Source: a virus. From it: a stretch of DNA of 28,007 nt. Every line of letters begins with the position of its first letter. Position 1 is the stretch's first letter. Positions 5,817 to 14,106 of this stretch are shown here, in pieces. A program made the translations under genes and the position numbers. The notes below the pieces were generated by a model. The model did no database searches. It worked only from the letters and a program-made list of their open reading frames with translations, and was not told the origin of the DNA. The stretch lies in the IMG/VR virus record IMGVR_UViG_3300031787_000662, positions 1 to 28,007 of that record; one strand, given 5' to 3'.

Positions 5817-8327
5817 CTATTGCCACAAGGTCGAGAAGTCGGGAGCCCGGCGCGGCTCGGCCTCGCCACGGCCCCACCACACGCCCTGCCCTTCCTCGCG
5901 CATCAGCTGGCGTTCCTTGGTGCGCCACTGGCGATGCGCGTTCGGATCGGCCAGCAGGGTCAGCCGGTCCCAGATGAGGCGGTCGGTCACCGGCTTGATC
6001 TGCCACATGTTGAGCAGCGGCGTGGTGCGGCGGGCGACGTCCACCAGGCGGCGGCCGCGGTTGAACTCGGCCTCGCCGGTGAGCGCGCCGGCGATGTCCT
6101 TGCCGCCGATCGTCGCCGCCAGCAGGTCGCCGGCAGTGTTGGCCACCGGGCCGGCGAGCTTTGCCACCTGCTGCGAGGAGCCGCGGGTGTAGTCGCCCAG
6201 CACATAGTCGCCGTAATAGCCGAGGGCCCCGCCCTTCGCGAGCGCCATGGCCCAGAAGGTCCAGTCGGTGACGTCGCGCGGGTCGCGGCCGTTGCGCAGC
6301 TCCGTCATCTGCAGCACCAGGGCGCCGCCGATCGTCAGCGAGACAAGGCTGCCGGCGGTGTAGAGCCCGCCGCGCGCCATGCCGCCATCGGTCATTTCGT
6401 GCTGGGCGGCGCGGATGAGCGACAGCATGACGCTGGCCGGATAGGACAGATACATGGTGACGTTGCGCACGGCCTCGCCGGCGACGGTGCCGGCGCGGGT
6501 GGAGCGGCCGAGCATGGCGCGCGTCGTCGCCGTGCCCATGGGCACCGCCTCCTCCATGAAGGCATGCACCGCGTCGCCATAGCGCAGCGCTGCCTCCTGC
6601 ACGGCGCGATCGCCGGGGGCGCTGTCCCAGATGTCCATCATGCGCAGCAGCCCGCCGGCCTCGCCGTGGTCGGCCGGCCGGGCGTTGCGGATGATCGCCC
6701 ATTCCGCCTCGCCGATGCCGAAGCCCTGCAGCCACCGGGCGAAGCGCTCGCCGCGCGCGCCGTCGGCCGCCATCTCCTCGAGGGACTGGCCGAGCCGGTC
6801 GCCGGCCTCGAACATGAAGGACATGGCCTGGCTGCGCCGGTTCGCCGTCGTCCAGGGCGAAAGGCCGGTCCACTGGAAGACGCGGTCGGGCAGCCACTTG
6901 GTCAGCTCGGCCGAGCGATTGGCGAGGGTGCGGCCGCGCATGTCGGTGGTCAGCACGTCCATGGCGTCCTGCAGCACCACGCCGGCGCGGGTGATGTCGC
7001 GCTTGGATGCGCCGTCGAAGAGCTGTTTCGGCAGGTCGGCGAGGAAGCGCAGCGTCGGGATGCCGGCGAAGACCTTGGCATTGCGCTGCTGGAACGGGTC
7101 GCCGAGCACGGCGGTCAGTGCCGTGCCGGCGAGCTGGGCGGCGGTGAGGACGTTGCGCACCGCCTGGAAGGCGTCGGCGGCGTTCTGGTTGCCGGTGCCG
7201 ACGGAGCCGTTGACGACGTTCCACAGGCGGTCGATCGCGTCGGTGCGGCCCTCCATGCGGGCCGTGGCAGCGCCGTTCCAGAGGGTCGGCTGGCCGAGCT
7301 GCGCCTTGGCAATCTCGCCCTCCACCACCTGTTTCATCCATGTCACGGTGGCGTGCGGGTTCGGCCCCAGCACCTCGAGGGCGGCGATGTCCTTGGCGAG
7401 GCCGTGAATATGGCTCATCAGCGCGGCGTATATGTCGCCATTGCCGAAGGCCTGGTTGTAGTCGCGCCAGGCGGTGGCGTCCTTGAACACCAGGAAGCGG
7501 TGCTCCTGCCGCTGGTTGGCCAGCGCGCCGCGGCCCTGCGCCTGGCGCGAGGGCTGCATGTCGATCGCCCCGTCGGTGACGATGCGGTCATAGATGACGC
7601 GCAGGCTTTCCACCACGCGCGCAGGGGTCAGCGGCCCGCCGGTCAGCGGATCGGTCATCTTCGAGATGTCGAGGCGCGGCATGATGAAGGCCACCCACTC
7701 GTCCTTCGCCACCGCCATCATCTTGCCGGCGTCGTGGTTCTGCGGGAGGTAGTTGGCAAGCTTGGCGATACTCATGCCCGCTGCATTCGCGCGATCCACC
7801 AGCTCGTCGGCCACCGTCTGCCAGGCGGCGAGAAAGTCGCGGGCCTTCACGTCGCCGACGTTCTCGCCGAAGGCCGCCTTCACCATGTCGTCCAGCAGCG
7901 CGGCGCCGCGGCGGAAGCCGGTGCCGGCCTTGCGGCGGAAAGTGTAGAGCACTTCCTCGAGGCGGCCATGGGCATAGCCGACGATGGCGTCGCGGCGGCC
8001 GGTGACGGAGGGCATGCCGAGCAGCCTGTTGTTGCGGTTGTCGAGCACGCCCATGGCCACCGCCATGGCGTCGGCCTTGCCGTCGGGACCGCGGAACTCC
8101 TCGAAGGCGGTGGCGATCGCGTCCGCCCGCTCGGCCGAGAGGCGGGCATGGCGGGCGCGCAGCTCGGCCTCGGCGGTGAGCTGCTCCACCACCTTGGCCT
8201 TGGCGGCGAGATCGTCGCCGGTGGCCTTGACCTGCGCGTCATACATGGCGCGCAGGAGGTCGGCCTCCTCTCTGGACATGGCGCCCTGCGCGGCGGCGGA
8301 GGCGATGCAGTCGTGAAACTGGGCCAT
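5817..8327 (-). CDS. Large internal virion / DNA ejection protein, 836 aa
   Basis: This is the last of the large ejection-type genes before the tailspike and starts 2 bp after the stop of the 858-aa gene. The N-terminal 100 residues are helical and charged (EEADLLRAMYDAQVKATGDDLAAKAKVV). The central part has typical phage internal-core sequence, and the C-terminal third has several moderately hydrophobic segments (about residues 620-700, for example GSLVSLTIGGALVLQM and WAMALAKGGALGYYGDYVLG). Size and location match the largest internal core proteins of T7-like phages, which leave the capsid and form a channel through the host envelope. No catalytic motif is seen. The call rests on position, length and composition; an exact family is not claimed. 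Confidence 0.75.
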   Translation of the reverse strand: MAQFHDCIASAAAQGAMSREEADLLRAMYDAQVKATGDDLAAKAKVVEQLTAEAELRARHARLSAERADAIATAFEEFRGPDGKADAMAVAMGVLDNRNNRLLGMPSVTGRRDAIVGYAHGRLEEVLYTFRRKAGTGFRRGAALLDDMVKAAFGENVGDVKARDFLAAWQTVADELVDRANAAGMSIAKLANYLPQNHDAGKMMAVAKDEWVAFIMPRLDISKMTDPLTGGPLTPARVVESLRVIYDRIVTDGAIDMQPSRQAQGRGALANQRQEHRFLVFKDATAWRDYNQAFGNGDIYAALMSHIHGLAKDIAALEVLGPNPHATVTWMKQVVEGEIAKAQLGQPTLWNGAATARMEGRTDAIDRLWNVVNGSVGTGNQNAADAFQAVRNVLTAAQLAGTALTAVLGDPFQQRNAKVFAGIPTLRFLADLPKQLFDGASKRDITRAGVVLQDAMDVLTTDMRGRTLANRSAELTKWLPDRVFQWTGLSPWTTANRRSQAMSFMFEAGDRLGQSLEEMAADGARGERFARWLQGFGIGEAEWAIIRNARPADHGEAGGLLRMMDIWDSAPGDRAVQEAALRYGDAVHAFMEEAVPMGTATTRAMLGRSTRAGTVAGEAVRNVTMYLSYPASVMLSLIRAAQHEMTDGGMARGGLYTAGSLVSLTIGGALVLQMTELRNGRDPRDVTDWTFWAMALAKGGALGYYGDYVLGDYTRGSSQQVAKLAGPVANTAGDLLAATIGGKDIAGALTGEAEFNRGRRLVDVARRTTPLLNMWQIKPVTDRLIWDRLTLLADPNAHRQWRTKERQLMREEGQGVWWGRGEAEPRRAPDFSTLWQ

Positions 8328-8329
8328 GG

Positions 8330-10906
8330 TCAGATCCTGCAGGCGGCGGCGATGTCGGCGAGAAGGCGCGGCCGCTCGCCGATCGCATCGAGGGAGGCGC
8401 GATCGACGGCGATGGCGTTGCCGGCATCGTCGATCAGCGGCACCAGGTTGCGGGCCTCGGCGGGATCGGCACGGCGCAGGGCCGGGCTGTCGAGGAGGTC
8501 CATCTGGGCCCGCGCCGCGTCATCGAAGAGGCCGCCGGCGGGCGGCGCGGCGTCGCCGCCGGCGAGCGGACGGGCGGCGGCAAGCTCGGCGACGGCCTTG
8601 AGGTCGAGCGGGTCGACGCCGGGGATCAGCCCTTGCTCGCCTGCTGGCGTTGCTTCCGTGCGTCCTGGATCGACGCCACCAGCTCGTGGTGCTTCGCCAG
8701 CCGCTCGCGCTCCGCCGGGTCCAGCGTCGGGGTCTTGCGGATTTTTTTGGCGAGCGCGCGGTGCTGCACGGCGGTCATCAGGAACGTCCCAGCCGGGGAT
8801 GTCATCGGCGATCTCCTTGCGCCTGGCCACCACGCTCTCGAAGCGGTGGCTATCCTCCATCACGGCACGCTCGAAGGCAATGTCGGGATCGTCGAACTCG
8901 CCGCGCTCAAGCAGCTCGCGGGTGCGCGTCCACAGGCCCTTGTCGATCGTGTGCGGCTGGATGTCGTTCTCGACGAAGAAGCGCTCCATCTGCTGCTCGA
9001 CCTGGTGGCGCAGCTCGGCGTTGCGGGCCTTCATCTCGCGATCGGCGAAAAAGGGAATGTCCGCCTCGCGGTAGAGCTTCGTGCCGCGGTGCTCGGCCTC
9101 GATCGCAACGAGCATCTCGTTGTAGCTGATGGACCGGGTGCCGCCCGCCTCGAAGCGGGCGTCGCGGAAATAGCCGGCCTCCTGCGCCGCCTCGAAGGCG
9201 CGGTCGAGAGTGCGGCCGCTGTCGCGCACGAGCTGGCCATAGCCGGGCATGAACTTCTGCCCGTCGAAGATGGCGCCCAGCTCCGGGTCGGGCTTCAGCC
9301 CGCCATCGGCGGCGAGGAACTCGAGGAGCGACAGGGGCTGGCGGCGCTGCCGGCGGCGCATGGTCACGGCCACGTCGATGAAGGGCCCCTCCTCCGCCAT
9401 GGCGGCCTCGGCCGCGCGCACGGCGTTCTGGGCGCGGATCGCATCGCTCACCACCTCGCGGGCCGCTTCCTCGGTCCGCGCGCCGGCTTCGGCCAGCCGG
9501 CCGAGCAGCGCCGCCTGGTCGGCGGCATCGTCCGCCATGCGCGCCACCACGCTCGCCGCCACCGGGTCCACCTCGCCGGCGAGGGCGCGGGCGAAGGCGC
9601 CATCCGACAGGGTCGCGGCATAGCCGGCCGCCCTGACATCCGGCAGCTCGGAGGCGATGGCGCTTTCGATGGCGTCGGGGTTTTCGCGCAGGCGCTGCAG
9701 GGCGGCGACGGGGTCGTCGCCATCGTCGAGGATCTCGCGCGCCAGCGCATCGGTCACGCCGGGCCTGACAGGGCGCGAGCCCATGGGCAGCGGCGCGTCC
9801 ACCTCCACCGCGGCGCGCGCCGCATCGGCGAGGCCCTGGGCGGCCTCGGCGGGGTTGATGCCCTCGGGTGCCCGGAAGGTCGCCGCATCGGCCTCACCGG
9901 CCATCTCCGCCGCGCGCAGGGCCGCCCTGGTATCATCGTCGACAAAGCCGCCGGCCTTCTCGATGGCCTCGATGGCGCGGGCAGCGCCGCCCCGGCCACG
10001 CAAAAGGGCGCCGAGGCCCTCGCCGGCCGCGGTCAACCCGCCGCCGGCCGCCGCGCCGATGAGGGCGGCCATGCCGACATTCTGCACCGCCTCGCCGAGG
10101 CCGCTCTCGACGCCGATCTCGGCGCGCCAGCCCTGCACCGTCGGCTGGGCGACGGCCGAGAAGCCGGCATTGGCCACGGCGTTGGAGAGGGCGGAGGTCG
10201 CGATGCGCGCAAGCGGCGTCGCCGCGCCCTTGGCCGGGCCGCCATAGGGCAACGACAGCCAGAAGAGCGGGTCCTCGCGGGAGCCGATCATGGCGCCGGC
10301 GAACATGGCCGCGACCTGCGCCGCCAGCGGCAGGTCGGTCCGCGCCCATTCGCGCTTGAAGTCGAACTCGGCCATGCGGGCGGAGACGGCCGCCTGCGTC
10401 GGCACCGGCGTGAAGGGGTCGACGGCGAGGCGGTCGCCGAATTTCGCCTTCAGCTGCTGCACGCGGGCGAGGAAGGCGTCCTGCCGGCCTGCGATCAGCT
10501 CCTCGAGGCGCGGGTCGGCCCAGCCGGTGAACTCGCCGCGGCCGATGCGGCCGGCCAGCTCCGACGTGTTGCGGATCAGCGGATTGGCGAGATCCTCGCC
10601 GGTGACGCGGCGCACCTCGGCGATCATCCGGTCATAGACATGCTCCTGCGCCGCGCGGCGGGCCGAGGAGGCGTCCACCAGGCGGGTCTGCCGCTCGGCC
10701 GCGTCGAAGAGCGACGAGAGGCCGGCGCGCTTCTCCGGATCGGCTACGGCTATGCCGATATCGCGGCCGAAGGTGCCGGCCGTGTCCACCGCCCGCGCCG
10801 CGCTGCCGGCATAGCTGCCGAGGCGCTCGAGGAAGGTCTGCGTGTCGGCCGGGTCGGCCGGCGCGCCGGTGAAGGTGTCGTCGGACCAGGCGCCGAGCGT
10901 GATCAT
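8330..10906 (-). CDS. Large internal virion protein, 858 aa
   Basis: This is a second large ejection-type protein. Its ATG at 10906 overlaps the stop of the M15-containing gene by 4 bp (ATGA), so the longer open frame upstream is not used. The protein is alanine- and glutamate-rich and mostly helical. It has hydrophobic, glycine-rich stretches around residues 190-215 and 265-300 (NVGMAALIGAAAGGGLTAAG) that could insert in membranes, and a charged middle part (VEQQMERFFVENDIQPHTID). Near the C-terminus (about residues 701-760) the frame becomes a low-complexity R/A/P/G linker with poor third-position GC, exactly where another gene (8626-8805) runs in a different frame. After it the normal pattern resumes up to the stop. 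No enzyme motif is recognised. Confidence 0.75.
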   Translation of the reverse strand: MITLGAWSDDTFTGAPADPADTQTFLERLGSYAGSAARAVDTAGTFGRDIGIAVADPEKRAGLSSLFDAAERQTRLVDASSARRAAQEHVYDRMIAEVRRVTGEDLANPLIRNTSELAGRIGRGEFTGWADPRLEELIAGRQDAFLARVQQLKAKFGDRLAVDPFTPVPTQAAVSARMAEFDFKREWARTDLPLAAQVAAMFAGAMIGSREDPLFWLSLPYGGPAKGAATPLARIATSALSNAVANAGFSAVAQPTVQGWRAEIGVESGLGEAVQNVGMAALIGAAAGGGLTAAGEGLGALLRGRGGAARAIEAIEKAGGFVDDDTRAALRAAEMAGEADAATFRAPEGINPAEAAQGLADAARAAVEVDAPLPMGSRPVRPGVTDALAREILDDGDDPVAALQRLRENPDAIESAIASELPDVRAAGYAATLSDGAFARALAGEVDPVAASVVARMADDAADQAALLGRLAEAGARTEEAAREVVSDAIRAQNAVRAAEAAMAEEGPFIDVAVTMRRRQRRQPLSLLEFLAADGGLKPDPELGAIFDGQKFMPGYGQLVRDSGRTLDRAFEAAQEAGYFRDARFEAGGTRSISYNEMLVAIEAEHRGTKLYREADIPFFADREMKARNAELRHQVEQQMERFFVENDIQPHTIDKGLWTRTRELLERGEFDDPDIAFERAVMEDSHRFESVVARRKEIADDIPGWDVPDDRRAAPRARQKNPQDPDAGPGGARAAGEAPRAGGVDPGRTEATPAGEQGLIPGVDPLDLKAVAELAAARPLAGGDAAPPAGGLFDDAARAQMDLLDSPALRRADPAEARNLVPLIDDAGNAIAVDRASLDAIGERPRLLADIAAACRI
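8626..8805 (-). CDS. Nested out-of-frame gene, 59 aa
   Basis: This small ORF lies wholly within the 858-aa gene, on the same strand in the +1 frame. It has a textbook ribosome binding site: AAGGAG (8813-8818) 7 nt before ATG 8805. A second ATG at 8778 would give 50 aa. The product looks like a real soluble, basic helical protein (ALAKKIRKTPTLDPAERERL, then a segment rich in K, H, Q and R). By hand count over 50 codons (from 8778), about 92% end in G or C in this frame, against about 44% for the same stretch in the frame of the host gene. In the larger gene the overlap encodes only a low-complexity linker. Function unknown. The alternative, two compensating frameshifts (there is a run of seven A residues), is less likely given the ribosome binding site and stop. 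Confidence 0.65.
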   Translation of the reverse strand: MTSPAGTFLMTAVQHRALAKKIRKTPTLDPAERERLAKHHELVASIQDARKQRQQASKG

Positions 10907-13545
10907 CGGAAAGCATCCGGCAGGCGCTGGCGCAGCGCCGGGGTCAGGGCCTCGAAGTCGAGGACGAAGGGCCGGCCGTCCTTGCCCATGACGGGACGGC
11001 GGTTGCCGCTGGCATCGGGCGGCATGGCCCAGCGATAGCCGCCGGGGCCGAAGATCGGCTGCATGCGGCGCAGTGCGCCGGCGTCCATCGGGCTGCCGTT
11101 GGGCAGCACCGGCGGATTGGGCAGCGCCGCCAGGTCGTCCGTGGTGATGGCCTTCAGCACGTCGCCGAAGCGGTCCTGCCGCACGGCGGGGGGCACCTGC
11201 ACCTCGACCGATCCGCCGCCCCATGCCGGCGAGCGCCAGGTGGTCACGCCGCCATAGGTGCGGTCGCCCTGCCGGGTCTCGCCGCGGGCGGCGCGGAAGC
11301 CTTCCTCGAGCAGCGACTGGGCATTGGCTTTGAGGTCGATGCCGCGACGCTGCGCCGTCACCTCGGCCCAGACGGCGACGGCGGCGCGGGTGCGCTCGCG
11401 CTCGTCGGTGCGCATGCCGCGCAGCGAGGCGCCCAGCGCCGCGCGCTCGGCCGCGTCCATGTCCGCCACCGGCGGCCGCTCGGGCGACGATCCGCTGACG
11501 CGCCGCGCCTGCAGGCCCTCGGCGATCGTGCGGGCAAAGCCGCGATCGCCGGTGGCCGCGCCGATCGCCGCGGCATGGGCCAGCTCCGGCGCATCGCCGC
11601 CGATCTCCTTCAGGATCTGGGTGGCGCGCGGCCCGCCGCCGCGCACGATGGCCTCCACCGTCGCCAGCGCCCGCTCACCGCCGGCCGCCACCACGCCCTG
11701 CAGCGCCGCCCTGTCGTCGGGTCGCAGATAGGTCGGGTCCGCCTTGCCGAGGCGCGGCGCCACCGCGTCCACCTGGTCGACGCGGGCGCGCATCTGGGCG
11801 GCGAGCTGGTCGGGCGGCGCGGCCATGTCCACGGCGGTGACGGGGCCCCCGGCGAGGCCGCGATCGGCGGCATAGCCGAGAAGGTCGGCATTCATGGCGT
11901 TGCGGTTGGCCGTCACCTGCTCGCGCATCCACTGCACGTTTTCGGCACCGGCGCGGGTGATGGCGGGCGGGCCGGGGCGGGCCGGCGGCGGTTCGGCGCC
12001 GCCGGTTTCCTGCAGACGCCGCAGGTGCGGCTGCGCCCAGGCCGGGAAACTCTCGATCGGAGATCCACGATAGCCGTTCGGCCCCCAGAAGGCCGGGGCG
12101 GCGCGCGTGTCGATGTGGATCGCCCCGGACGGGTAGATGCCGATGCCGCGCGCGCCGTTGGCGATCGCCGCCGCCAGCACCTTGGCCTTGTCCTCGTCGG
12201 AGAGGTTCTTGGTGTCGAGGTCGAGGGCGTTGCCATGGATGTGCTGCGATCCCGACGCGCCGCCGGCGGCCGCGTTGCGCTCCGGGGTGCGGTGGCCGGA
12301 GCTGATCGTCACCGCCGGCAGGCCGGGGGTGGCGGTCAGTCCCTGCCACATGCGCCGGGCCGGATCGGAGACGCCCTGCAGGCGGCGTTCGTTCTCCGGG
12401 TTCGGCGTCGAGGCCGCCCGCGTCTGCGCCTCCAGCTCGCGCACCGCGCGCTCCTGGTCGGCGATCGGCAGGGCGGCGATGCGCTGCGCCAGCACCATGC
12501 GGCCGCGCATGGTTTCCAGCGCCACCGTGCCGCGCGGGCCGAGCTTCGCCGCCTCGGCCTCGAGCACCGCCATTTCGGCGGCGGTGGGCTGCTGCCCCCT
12601 CGCCGCGCGGGTCAGCGCATCGTCCAGGCTCGTCTGCAGGGCGCGGGCCTGCCGGTCACCCTCCACGCGCTTCTGGGTGCCGAGCTTCTGCAGCGCCTCG
12701 TCGACGCCGGAAATGTCGGTGAGGCCCGGCAGGCGGCCGGCCTGGAACTCGCCGCGCAGGTGGGTGCGATAGGCGTCGATCTCCTCCGGCGTGCGCAGGG
12801 TGGCGGCGCGCGCCTGGATGATGCGGCCCTCGAGGGCCTGCTGTTCCTGCAGGATGGCGCGCTCGGCGGCGCTGGCGTCCATCATGCCGGTGGCCACCAT
12901 GCCGCGGATATGCGCCACCTGCTCGCCGCTGGCCCTGCGGGCCTCCGCCTCGGCCGCCGGGTCCGACGGTGACACGGACAGGATCTGCGCCTGCTGCCGC
13001 TCGTTCTCGGCGGAGCGGCGGATCAGCACGGCGCGGGCCGCGTCCTGCTGCTGGCTCGTCTGGTTGTTGATCGCCTGGCGCTGCAGCACCACGCCGATGT
13101 CGCTGGCCCGGGCGCGAAAGCCGGCCTGCGCCTCGGGCGGCAACAGGCCGGCGGTGTCGCGGGCCTCCCGTTCCAGCTCGGCGCGCAGGGCTTCCGGGTT
13201 GTTGCGATGCTCCTGGAACAGCGACAGGGTGCGGTCGCGGAAGGTCGCCGTGGCGCTCGTCACCTGCGCGTCCAGCGCGGTCGCGTCGCGGGCCCGGCCG
13301 TAGATCGTGCCGGCGCCGGTGCGGGTGAAGTCGTTCGATGCGGCCGCCACCTTCGCGTCGCGCTCGCCCTCGAATTTCGCGTCCTGGTCGGCCCAGGTGG
13401 AGAACTTCTTCGCCAGCGCGTCGAAGCCAGCGGCGGCGGCCTGCCCCGCCTCGCCGGTCGGCATGGGGACGGGGGCGAGGCCGTCCGGCACGGCGCCCTT
13501 GTAGGTCTGTTTCTCGATCGTGAACTGGCGCGGCTGCTGGGCCAT
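10903..13545 (-). CDS. Virion protein with M15-type peptidoglycan peptidase domain, 880 aa
   Basis: This large virion protein carries a zinc peptidase domain in its middle. Around residues 408-480 is a Peptidase M15 (D-Ala-D-Ala carboxypeptidase-like, M15_3) signature: SSGHRTPERN, then S433-Q-H435 ... G438-x-A440-x-D442, and later H477 in AIHIDTR. H435, D442 and H477 are the expected metal ligands. Flanking regions are long, charged, alanine-rich helices, as in internal core proteins. In T7 the enzyme that opens peptidoglycan during DNA entry is a transglycosylase in the largest core protein; here a peptidase in an ejection protein would do this job by cutting peptide cross-links. Size is near that of T7 gp15 plus an inserted domain. 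It follows the 185-aa gene by 3 bp and overlaps the next start by 4 bp. Confidence 0.85.
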   Translation of the reverse strand: MAQQPRQFTIEKQTYKGAVPDGLAPVPMPTGEAGQAAAAGFDALAKKFSTWADQDAKFEGERDAKVAAASNDFTRTGAGTIYGRARDATALDAQVTSATATFRDRTLSLFQEHRNNPEALRAELEREARDTAGLLPPEAQAGFRARASDIGVVLQRQAINNQTSQQQDAARAVLIRRSAENERQQAQILSVSPSDPAAEAEARRASGEQVAHIRGMVATGMMDASAAERAILQEQQALEGRIIQARAATLRTPEEIDAYRTHLRGEFQAGRLPGLTDISGVDEALQKLGTQKRVEGDRQARALQTSLDDALTRAARGQQPTAAEMAVLEAEAAKLGPRGTVALETMRGRMVLAQRIAALPIADQERAVRELEAQTRAASTPNPENERRLQGVSDPARRMWQGLTATPGLPAVTISSGHRTPERNAAAGGASGSQHIHGNALDLDTKNLSDEDKAKVLAAAIANGARGIGIYPSGAIHIDTRAAPAFWGPNGYRGSPIESFPAWAQPHLRRLQETGGAEPPPARPGPPAITRAGAENVQWMREQVTANRNAMNADLLGYAADRGLAGGPVTAVDMAAPPDQLAAQMRARVDQVDAVAPRLGKADPTYLRPDDRAALQGVVAAGGERALATVEAIVRGGGPRATQILKEIGGDAPELAHAAAIGAATGDRGFARTIAEGLQARRVSGSSPERPPVADMDAAERAALGASLRGMRTDERERTRAAVAVWAEVTAQRRGIDLKANAQSLLEEGFRAARGETRQGDRTYGGVTTWRSPAWGGGSVEVQVPPAVRQDRFGDVLKAITTDDLAALPNPPVLPNGSPMDAGALRRMQPIFGPGGYRWAMPPDASGNRRPVMGKDGRPFVLDFEALTPALRQRLPDAFR

Positions 13546-13548
13546 GGA

Positions 13549-14106
13549 TCAACGCCTCCGCGACACGTCGGCGAGCATGGACATGCCGCCGGTGATGGCC
13601 TTCAGCGTGCCGGCCGCGCTGGCGTCGTCGGCCATCATCCGGTATTGCGCCGCCCGCGACAGCAGCCGGTTGCGGCGAATGGTCTCGGTCTCGGCGTCGG
13701 TGGACAGGGCGGCGTTGGCGTCGGCCACGGCGCCCTCGCGGGCCTTGGCCGGCGTGCCGAAGGAGAGGTCCACATTGGAGGCGGCATAGGCCACGTCGCG
13801 GGCGCCGAGGTCCTCGACCATGCGCTGGCGGATGGCGGTGCGCCGCTCGATGCCGCGCGTGCCCTCCATGGCCGCCTCGAGCTTGGCGTCCTCGGCCTGG
13901 GCGTTGCGGGCATCGGCCTGCGCCTGTGCCGAGCGCAGGCCGCCGACAACGGACAGCGCCGTGGCCGTGCCCTGCAGGATCGACCAGAGCGAGGAGCCGG
14001 CCGAGGCCGTGGCGGTGGCGGCCGTGGTGGCCGTCGTCGCCGCGGCCGGGGCGACGGTGGAGAAGGTCGAGGCCAGGGAGGTCATGAGGGTCGCGGCCAG
14101 TTCCAT
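13549..14106 (-). CDS. Internal virion protein, gp14-like, 185 aa
   Basis: This is a small internal core-type protein. The N-terminus is alanine/threonine-rich and weakly hydrophobic (residues 1-60, including SLWSILQGTATALSVVGGL). It is followed by a long helical region rich in A, E, Q and R (AQAQADARNAQAEDAKLEAA) and a segment common to phage proteins of this kind (GTPAKAREGAVADANAALSTDAETETIRRNRLL). Length and place after tail tubular protein B match T7 gp14 (about 196 aa), the first ejected core protein. Its ATG shares one base with the stop of the preceding gene (TGATG), so translation is coupled. Confidence 0.75.
   Translation of the reverse strand: MELAATLMTSLASTFSTVAPAAATTATTAATATASAGSSLWSILQGTATALSVVGGLRSAQAQADARNAQAEDAKLEAAMEGTRGIERRTAIRQRMVEDLGARDVAYAASNVDLSFGTPAKAREGAVADANAALSTDAETETIRRNRLLSRAAQYRMMADDASAAGTLKAITGGMSMLADVSRRR

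Noticed and set aside
3028-6192. A 1054-aa open frame on the + strand opposite the tailspike gene, and similar long + strand frames at 5727-9074, 8633-11038 and 14346-16799
   Set aside because: They are mirror frames of GC-rich minus-strand genes; their products are A/G/R/V/H-rich with no fold pattern, and the minus-strand genes have clear homology patterns, ribosome binding sites and coupling.
5817-8327. Anti-phage defence or toxin-antitoxin genes within the window
   Set aside because: No gap in the structural operon is large enough, and no nuclease, methylase, toxin or antitoxin motif was seen in any supported gene; every such gene fits phage replication, packaging, virion, lysis or integration.
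8752-8758. The run of seven A residues (minus strand) as a programmed ribosomal frameshift site
   Set aside because: The nested frame is +1 relative to the larger gene, while A-run slippage in bacteria usually gives -1; the nested ORF has its own ATG and Shine-Dalgarno upstream of the run, which explains the data more simply.
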